64,000 nt of DNA from Lentzea flava (GTDB taxonomy: Bacteria; Actinomycetota; Actinomycetes; Mycobacteriales; Pseudonocardiaceae), in NCBI RefSeq assembly GCF_014648475.1, contig NZ_BMRE01000038.1, positions 1-64,000 on the forward strand. Reading direction: 5' to 3'. The stretch's first letter is position 1. Each line of letters begins with the position of its first letter. Shown piece by piece: positions 60,209-64,000 of this stretch. A model generated the notes under the pieces. That model worked only from the letters and a program-made list of their open reading frames with translations, was not told the DNA's origin and did no database searches. Made by a program: the position numbers and the translations under genes.

Positions 60209-61255
60209 ATGGCACCCGCAGCACCCGACCGGGACAAGGCGCTCGAGCTGGCCCTGGCGCAGATCGACAAGCAGTTCGGCAAGGGCTCCGTGATGCGCCT
60301 CGGCGAAGAGGGCCGCGCCCCGATCGAGGTCATCCCGACCGGCGCGATCGCCCTGGACGTGGCGCTCGGCATCGGTGGTCTGCCGAAGGGGCGCGTCGTC
60401 GAGATCTACGGTCCTGAGTCCTCCGGTAAGACGACGGTGGCGCTGCACGCCGTGGCGAACGCGCAGAAGAACGGTGGCATCGCGGCGTTCATCGACGCGG
60501 AGCACGCGCTCGACCCCGAGTACGCGAAGAAGCTGGGCGTCGACACCGACGCGCTGCTGGTGTCCCAGCCCGACACCGGTGAGCAGGCGCTCGAGATCGC
60601 GGACATGCTGGTCCGCTCCGGCGCGCTCGACATCCTGGTCATCGACTCGGTCGCCGCGCTCGTGCCGCGCGCCGAGATCGAGGGCGAGATGGGCGACAAC
60701 CACGTCGGTCTGCAGGCCCGCCTGATGAGCCAGGCGCTGCGCAAGATCACCGGTGCGCTCAACGCGTCCGGCACCACCGCGATCTTCATCAACCAGCTGC
60801 GCGAGAAGATCGGCGTGATGTTCGGCTCCCCGGAGACCACGACCGGTGGTAAGGCGCTGAAGTTCTACGCCTCCGTGCGCCTCGACGTCCGCCGCATCGA
60901 GACCCTGAAGGACGGCGGCGAGCCCGTCGGCAACCGCACCAGGGTCAAGGTCGTGAAGAACAAGGTCGCGCCGCCCTTCAAGCAGGCCGAGTTCGACATC
61001 CTCTACGGCCAGGGCGTCTCGCGTGAGGGCTCGCTCATCGACATGGGCGTCGACCAGGGCATCCTGCGCAAGTCCGGTGCCTGGTACACCTACGAGGGCG
61101 ACCAGCTCGGCCAGGGCAAGGAGAACGCGCGGAAGTTCCTGCGCGACAACCCGGACATCGCCAACGAGATCGAGAAGCGCATCAAGGACAAGCTCGGCAT
61201 CGGCGCCACCCTCGACGCCGACGAGTCGGCTCCCGCCGCGCCGGTCGAGTTCTAA
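60209..61255 (+). CDS. recA: Recombinase RecA
   Basis: 348 residues, no intein. Walker [10 protein letters not shown], Walker B region [24 protein letters not shown], loops L1/L2 with [13 protein letters not shown] and [29 protein letters not shown]. The ATG giving [18 protein letters not shown] was chosen for AAAGGTGG 7 nt upstream and alignment with mycobacterial RecA; an upstream ATG (60170) lies in the leader. RecA does strand exchange and stimulates LexA self-cleavage. Two DNA-damage promoters precede it; recX follows by 13 bp. Confidence 0.98.
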   Translation: MAPAAPDRDKALELALAQIDKQFGKGSVMRLGEEGRAPIEVIPTGAIALDVALGIGGLPKGRVVEIYGPESSGKTTVALHAVANAQKNGGIAAFIDAEHALDPEYAKKLGVDTDALLVSQPDTGEQALEIADMLVRSGALDILVIDSVAALVPRAEIEGEMGDNHVGLQARLMSQALRKITGALNASGTTAIFINQLREKIGVMFGSPETTTGGKALKFYASVRLDVRRIETLKDGGEPVGNRTRVKVVKNKVAPPFKQAEFDILYGQGVSREGSLIDMGVDQGILRKSGAWYTYEGDQLGQGKENARKFLRDNPDIANEIEKRIKDKLGIGATLDADESAPAAPVEF

Positions 61256-61268
61256 GAGGTAGCAGAGG

Positions 61269-61778
61269 TTGGACGAGGCTGAGGAGCAGCGCAAAGCACG
61301 CGACATCTGCTACGCGCTGCTCACCGCTCGCGCCCGATCCCGGCACGAGCTGAACGAAGCGTTGCTGCGCAAGGGAATCAGCCCCGGCGTGGCCGAGACC
61401 GTGCTCGGCAAGTTCGACCGTGCCGGTCTGATCGACGACGCCCAGTTCGCCGAGATGTGGGTGCAGTCGCGGCACAACTACAGCGGCCTGGGCCGTCGTG
61501 CCCTCGCCATGGAGTTGCGCCGCAAGGGCGTGGCCGACGAGCTGGTGGCCGAGGCGGTGGCCGCGGTCGACGGCGAGGCCGAGGAGGAGAAGGCGCGCGA
61601 GCTGGTCCGCAAACGCCTGCGCACGATGTCCGGTGTGGACGAGACGGCGAAGATCCGCCGGCTCGTGGGGGCGTTGGCGCGCAAGGGTTACGCGGAGGGG
61701 CTCGCGTACCGGGTGGTGCGTGACGAGCTGCGTGCGGCCGGCGACGAGGCGTCGGCGCTGGACGAGCCCTGGTCGTGA
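61269..61778 (+). CDS. recX: RecA regulator RecX
   Basis: 169 residues, three-helix RecX repeats: ARDICYALLTARARSRHELNEALLRKGIS, VAETVLGKFDRAGLIDDAQFAEMWVQSRHNYSGLGRRALAMELRRKGV, then a third. It caps or destabilises RecA filaments. TTG start directly after AGAGG; the overlap GTGA with the next gene couples them. Usually cotranscribed with recA. Confidence 0.93.
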   Translation: MDEAEEQRKARDICYALLTARARSRHELNEALLRKGISPGVAETVLGKFDRAGLIDDAQFAEMWVQSRHNYSGLGRRALAMELRRKGVADELVAEAVAAVDGEAEEEKARELVRKRLRTMSGVDETAKIRRLVGALARKGYAEGLAYRVVRDELRAAGDEASALDEPWS

Positions 61779-62389
61779 GGCCGGTGCCGATCGGCCGGCT
61801 TCCGCTGGACGCCCAGGTCGACGCCCTCCGAGCGACCCTCGCGCGCAACGACCTGGTGATGGAGGTCCTGGCCCGCGCCGCGCGGCTCGGCCTTCCGGGG
61901 TGGTACCTGACCGCAGGGTGTCTGGTCCAGACCGTGTGGAACGTGGTCACCGGCCGGCCACCGGCCGACGGCATCAGGGACTACGACCTGTTCTACTTCG
62001 ACGACTCCGATCTCGGTTGGGACGCCGAGAACGAGGTCATCAAGGCGGGTGCGCACGCCTTCGGCGACTTGCCCGTCGTCGTCGAGATCCGCAACGAGGC
62101 GCGCGTGCACCTCTGGTACGAGGACCGCTTCGGTGTTCCCTGCGAGCCCTACCCGTCCACGGAAGCGGCGATCGACTCCTTCGCGGCCACAACGTGTTGT
62201 CTCGGCATCCGCACCGACCGCGAGGGCCGGTGGCGCATCTACGCCCCGCACGGTCTCGCCGACGTGTTCAACCTCGTCGTCCGCCCCAACCCGGTGCTCG
62301 CTCCCCGCGAGGTCTACGAGGCGAAAGCCCGCCGCTGGCGCGAACAGTGGCCTGAGCTGACCGTGCTTGCCTGGCCCGGCGCCCCGTGA
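61775..62389 (+). CDS. Nucleotidyltransferase-family protein (PF06042-type)
   Basis: 204 residues. GWYLTAGCLVQTVWNVVTGRPPADGIRDYDLFYFDDSDLGWDAE is the hallmark of the NTP_transf_6 group: G-C-x(n)-DYD acidic motif like that of polymerase-beta-type nucleotidyltransferases. A second half (VHLWYEDRFGVPCEPYPSTEAAIDSFAATTCCLGIR) is also conserved. Substrate is unknown. The GTG overlaps the recX stop, suggesting cotranscription with the recA operon. Confidence 0.85.
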   Translation: MRPVPIGRLPLDAQVDALRATLARNDLVMEVLARAARLGLPGWYLTAGCLVQTVWNVVTGRPPADGIRDYDLFYFDDSDLGWDAENEVIKAGAHAFGDLPVVVEIRNEARVHLWYEDRFGVPCEPYPSTEAAIDSFAATTCCLGIRTDREGRWRIYAPHGLADVFNLVVRPNPVLAPREVYEAKARRWREQWPELTVLAWPGAP

Positions 62390-62421
62390 CCGATCTCGCC
62401 GCTCGACCGGTTCGTCCCGAG

Positions 62422-62427
62422 TAGCCT
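62422..62427 (+). promoter_or_regulatory. -10 box of leaderless MarR-family gene
   Basis: TAGCCT, 7 nt (GAAACCC), then GTG 62435. Confidence 0.6.
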
Positions 62428-62434
62428 GAAACCC

Positions 62435-62887
62435 GTGAGCACCACTCCCGACGCGCCGTCCGCCGCCACGCCCACGGTCGCCGACCTGCTCTGCTTCGAC
62501 CTGTACACGACGTCGCGGGCGGTCACGGGCTTCTACCGCCCGATCTTGGACAAGGCCGGCATCACCTACCCGCAGTTCCTGGTGATGCTCCTGCTGTGGG
62601 AGCGGGACTCACGGCCGATCCGGGAGCTCGTCCACGAGCTCGACCTCGAGTACAGCACGCTGTCGCCGTTGATCAAACGGCTCGAGAAGAGCGGCCTGCT
62701 GGTCCGCGTCACGCATCCCGACGACGAGCGGTCGGTGCTCGTCCAGCTCACCGACAAGGGTCGTGACCTGCGGTGGATCGGTGCCGAGATGACCAACCGC
62801 CTGGGCGAGGCACTCGGCATGACCAACGAGGAGATCGCCGTCCTGCGCAAGGCCCTGCACCGGGTCAAGCACGGCGCCGAGCGCTAG
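62435..62887 (+). CDS. MarR-family regulator, OhrR-like
   Basis: 150 residues, winged helix typical of MarR. LLCFDLYTTSRAVTGFYRPILDKAGITYPQFLVMLLLWERDSRPIRELVHELDLEYSTLSPLIKRLEKSGLL matches the OhrR branch, including the single N-terminal Cys that senses organic peroxides. No ohr gene is adjacent; the next gene encodes an exported hydrolase, whose promoter has an inverted repeat. The regulated substrate is therefore uncertain. Leaderless GTG. Confidence 0.9.
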   Translation: MSTTPDAPSAATPTVADLLCFDLYTTSRAVTGFYRPILDKAGITYPQFLVMLLLWERDSRPIRELVHELDLEYSTLSPLIKRLEKSGLLVRVTHPDDERSVLVQLTDKGRDLRWIGAEMTNRLGEALGMTNEEIAVLRKALHRVKHGAER

Positions 62888-62932
62888 TGGCCTGAAACAC
62901 ATCGCGCGCGAGGTATCTCGCCGGGTAACTTA

Positions 62933-62961
62933 CATCGTGCACGACCTAATCGAGCACGATG
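62933..62961. promoter_or_regulatory. Candidate MarR operator upstream of hydrolase
   Basis: CATCGTGC (62933-62940) and GCACGATG (62954-62961), an 8-bp inverted repeat with a 13-nt spacer, directly after a -10-like TAACTT (62926-62931). Occupancy would block the transcription start. Confidence 0.55.
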
Positions 62962-63000
62962 CACCGCCACCGCGGTGCTCGACGAGAGAGTGAGAGACCA

Positions 63001-63801
63001 ATGCGAGTTCGTAAGGTGTTCGTCCTTCTCGGAGCCCTGCTGGCCCTGGCTGCTTCCGTCCCGTCGGGTGCCGGTGCCGCGGACGACGCAGAGAAGTCCG
63101 GCGCCAAGAAGCCGACCGTCGTGCTCGTGCACGGCGCGTTCGCCGACGCGTCGAGCTGGAACGGGGTCGTGGAACGCCTACAGCGCAAGGGATTCCCGGT
63201 AGTCGCGGTCGCGAACCCGTTGCGCGACCTCAGCTACGACGCGAACTACCTGCGCAAGGTGCTCGCCTCGATCGACGGCCCGATCGTGCTCGCCGGTCAC
63301 TCCTACGGCGGCATGGTCCAGTCCCAGGCGGCGCTGGGGAACCCGAACGTGAAGTCGCTCGTCTACGTCGCGGCGTTCGCGCCGGAGGAGGGCGAGAGCG
63401 CGCTCGAACTGTCGAACAAGTTCCCCGGCAGCACACTGGGCGACACGTTGCAGATCATCGACCTCGGTGACGGCACCAAGGACTTCGCGATCCAGCAGGA
63501 CAAGTACTGGCAGCAGTTCGCGGCCGACGTCTCCCGCAAGGACGCGACCATCGCGGCGGCGACGCAGCGGCCGGTCAACGACAGCGCGCTGACCGAGGGC
63601 GCCGGCGAGCCCGCGTGGCGCACGATCCCGTCGTACTTCGTGGTGGCGGGCAAGGACAAGAACATCCCGATCGCGGCGCAGAAGTGGATGGCAGAGCGTG
63701 CCCACGCCCGCGCCGTCGTCGAGGTCGGCACCGCCTCGCACTCGGTGGCCGTGTCCCACCCGGAGACCGTGGCCGATCTGATCGTCCGCGCGGCGCGGTA
63801 G
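63001..63801 (+). CDS. Exported alpha/beta hydrolase
   Basis: 266 residues. Signal peptide (KVFVLLGALLALAASVPSGAGA) then an alpha/beta hydrolase with oxyanion region VLVHGAFADASSW, nucleophile elbow AGHSYGGMV, and acid/His region VAGKDKN...TASHSVAVSHPETV. It resembles haloalkane-dehalogenase-like/SABATH-type esterases frequently paired with MarR regulators. Start ATG 63001; GAGAG upstream is the ribosome-binding site. It is probably controlled by the MarR protein through the inverted repeat in front. Confidence 0.88.
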   Translation: MRVRKVFVLLGALLALAASVPSGAGAADDAEKSGAKKPTVVLVHGAFADASSWNGVVERLQRKGFPVVAVANPLRDLSYDANYLRKVLASIDGPIVLAGHSYGGMVQSQAALGNPNVKSLVYVAAFAPEEGESALELSNKFPGSTLGDTLQIIDLGDGTKDFAIQQDKYWQQFAADVSRKDATIAAATQRPVNDSALTEGAGEPAWRTIPSYFVVAGKDKNIPIAAQKWMAERAHARAVVEVGTASHSVAVSHPETVADLIVRAAR

Positions 63802-63809
63802 TGAAAGCA

Positions 63810-63844
63810 GAAAGCCGGGGCGCTGCAGGGGCGCCCCGGCTTTC
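63810..63844. terminator. Bidirectional terminator
   Basis: GAAAGCCGGGGCGC (63810-63823), loop TGCAGGG, GCGCCCCGGCTTTC (63831-63844): perfect 14-bp stem between the hydrolase stop and the convergent partial gene. Confidence 0.9.
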
Positions 63845-63851
63845 GTCGTGT

Positions 63852-64000
63852 CTACGGTTTGGCGACCTTGCAGCCGGGCAGCGACAGGTCCAGCGTCGTG
63901 CCGGGGCGGAAGCAGGCCACGAAGTCGAACGTCTGCTGGCCGTAGTTGATGCCCTTGCGGACGGTGACGTTTCCGGCGGCGTCGACCTCGCACGGGTTGT
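63852..64000 (-). CDS. C-terminal fragment of unidentified, probably secreted protein (partial)
   Basis: The last 48 residues of a gene running off the right edge, ending in TAG at 63852. The readable tail is NPCEVDAAGNVTVRKGINYGQ... CFRPGTTLDLSLPGCKVAKP. Three Cys and strand-rich content fit a small secreted domain. Codon third positions are G/C throughout, so it is a real gene. Family cannot be given from the fragment. Confidence 0.7.
   Translation of the reverse strand, partial: NPCEVDAAGNVTVRKGINYGQQTFDFVACFRPGTTLDLSLPGCKVAKP

Overview
The window is high-G+C (about 70%) actinobacterial chromosome. Gene content (cytochrome bcc-aa3 genes, PimB', MptA, PknL, mycothiol-type enzymes, leaderless TANNNT promoters, PafBC-type and SOS promoters) and protein similarity point to the Pseudonocardiaceae, probably near Lentzea/Saccharothrix; the genus is an inference. 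No rRNA, tRNA, phage, insertion sequence or CRISPR array was seen.

Most of 0.4-50 kb follows the gene order of the Mycobacterium tuberculosis Rv2170-Rv2196 block: trpD, ctaE-qcrCAB, a DEDDh/GIY-YIG nuclease (Rv2191-like), NlpC/P60 hydrolase (Rv2190c), peptidase (Rv2189c position), pimB (Rv2188c), fadD15 (Rv2187), two SRPBCC proteins and an ArsA-like ATPase (Rv2186c-Rv2184c), Rv2183c-like, plsC (Rv2182c), exoribonuclease (Rv2179c), aroG (Rv2178c), pknL and its substrate (Rv2176/Rv2175c), mptA, idsA2, metF-like, lppM and a GNAT (Rv2174-Rv2170). Themes are respiration (3.2-7.5 kb), envelope glycolipid and phospholipid synthesis (PimB', PlsC, MptA, IdsA2, LppM), and cell-wall hydrolysis or sensing (NlpC/P60, PknL with PASTA domains).

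Lineage-specific insertions break this order: a SARP/AfsR regulator (14.9-17.8 kb), a metallophosphoesterase (20.4 kb), an island of ROK kinase, M16 peptidase and GH127-ricin glycosidase (23.2-28.8 kb), a phosphofructokinase with PPi-type residues and a DUF2891 gene (31-33 kb), crtB inside the mptA/idsA2 operon (38 kb), and 43-48.6 kb (DUF885, VOC, PhoD-like, mycothiol-type transferase, HEPN). From 50 to 64 kb come GntR-acdS (ACC deaminase), the giant helicase lhr, a membrane-anchored Hsp70-like protein, an MFS exporter, the DUF3046-recA-recX DNA-repair cluster, and a MarR/OhrR-type regulator with an exported hydrolase.

Regulatory DNA is the most unusual part. (1) About twenty genes start on an ATG/GTG 6-8 nt after a -10 box, so most transcripts look leaderless; in three cases the TAG stop of the upstream gene is the first half of the next gene's -10 box. 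(2) Three DNA-repair genes (recA, lhr, the DEDDh/GIY-YIG nuclease) share a PafBC/RecA-NDp-type promoter (TTGTCA-11 nt-(T/C)ANNNT); recA and a HEPN operon also carry perfect LexA boxes. (3) The AT-rich octamer GATATATC occurs eight times although well under one copy is expected, often beside long perfect palindromes between convergent genes, and twice inside coding sequence at the cost of a rare ATA codon. I regard this motif/palindrome family as the best candidate for something undescribed.
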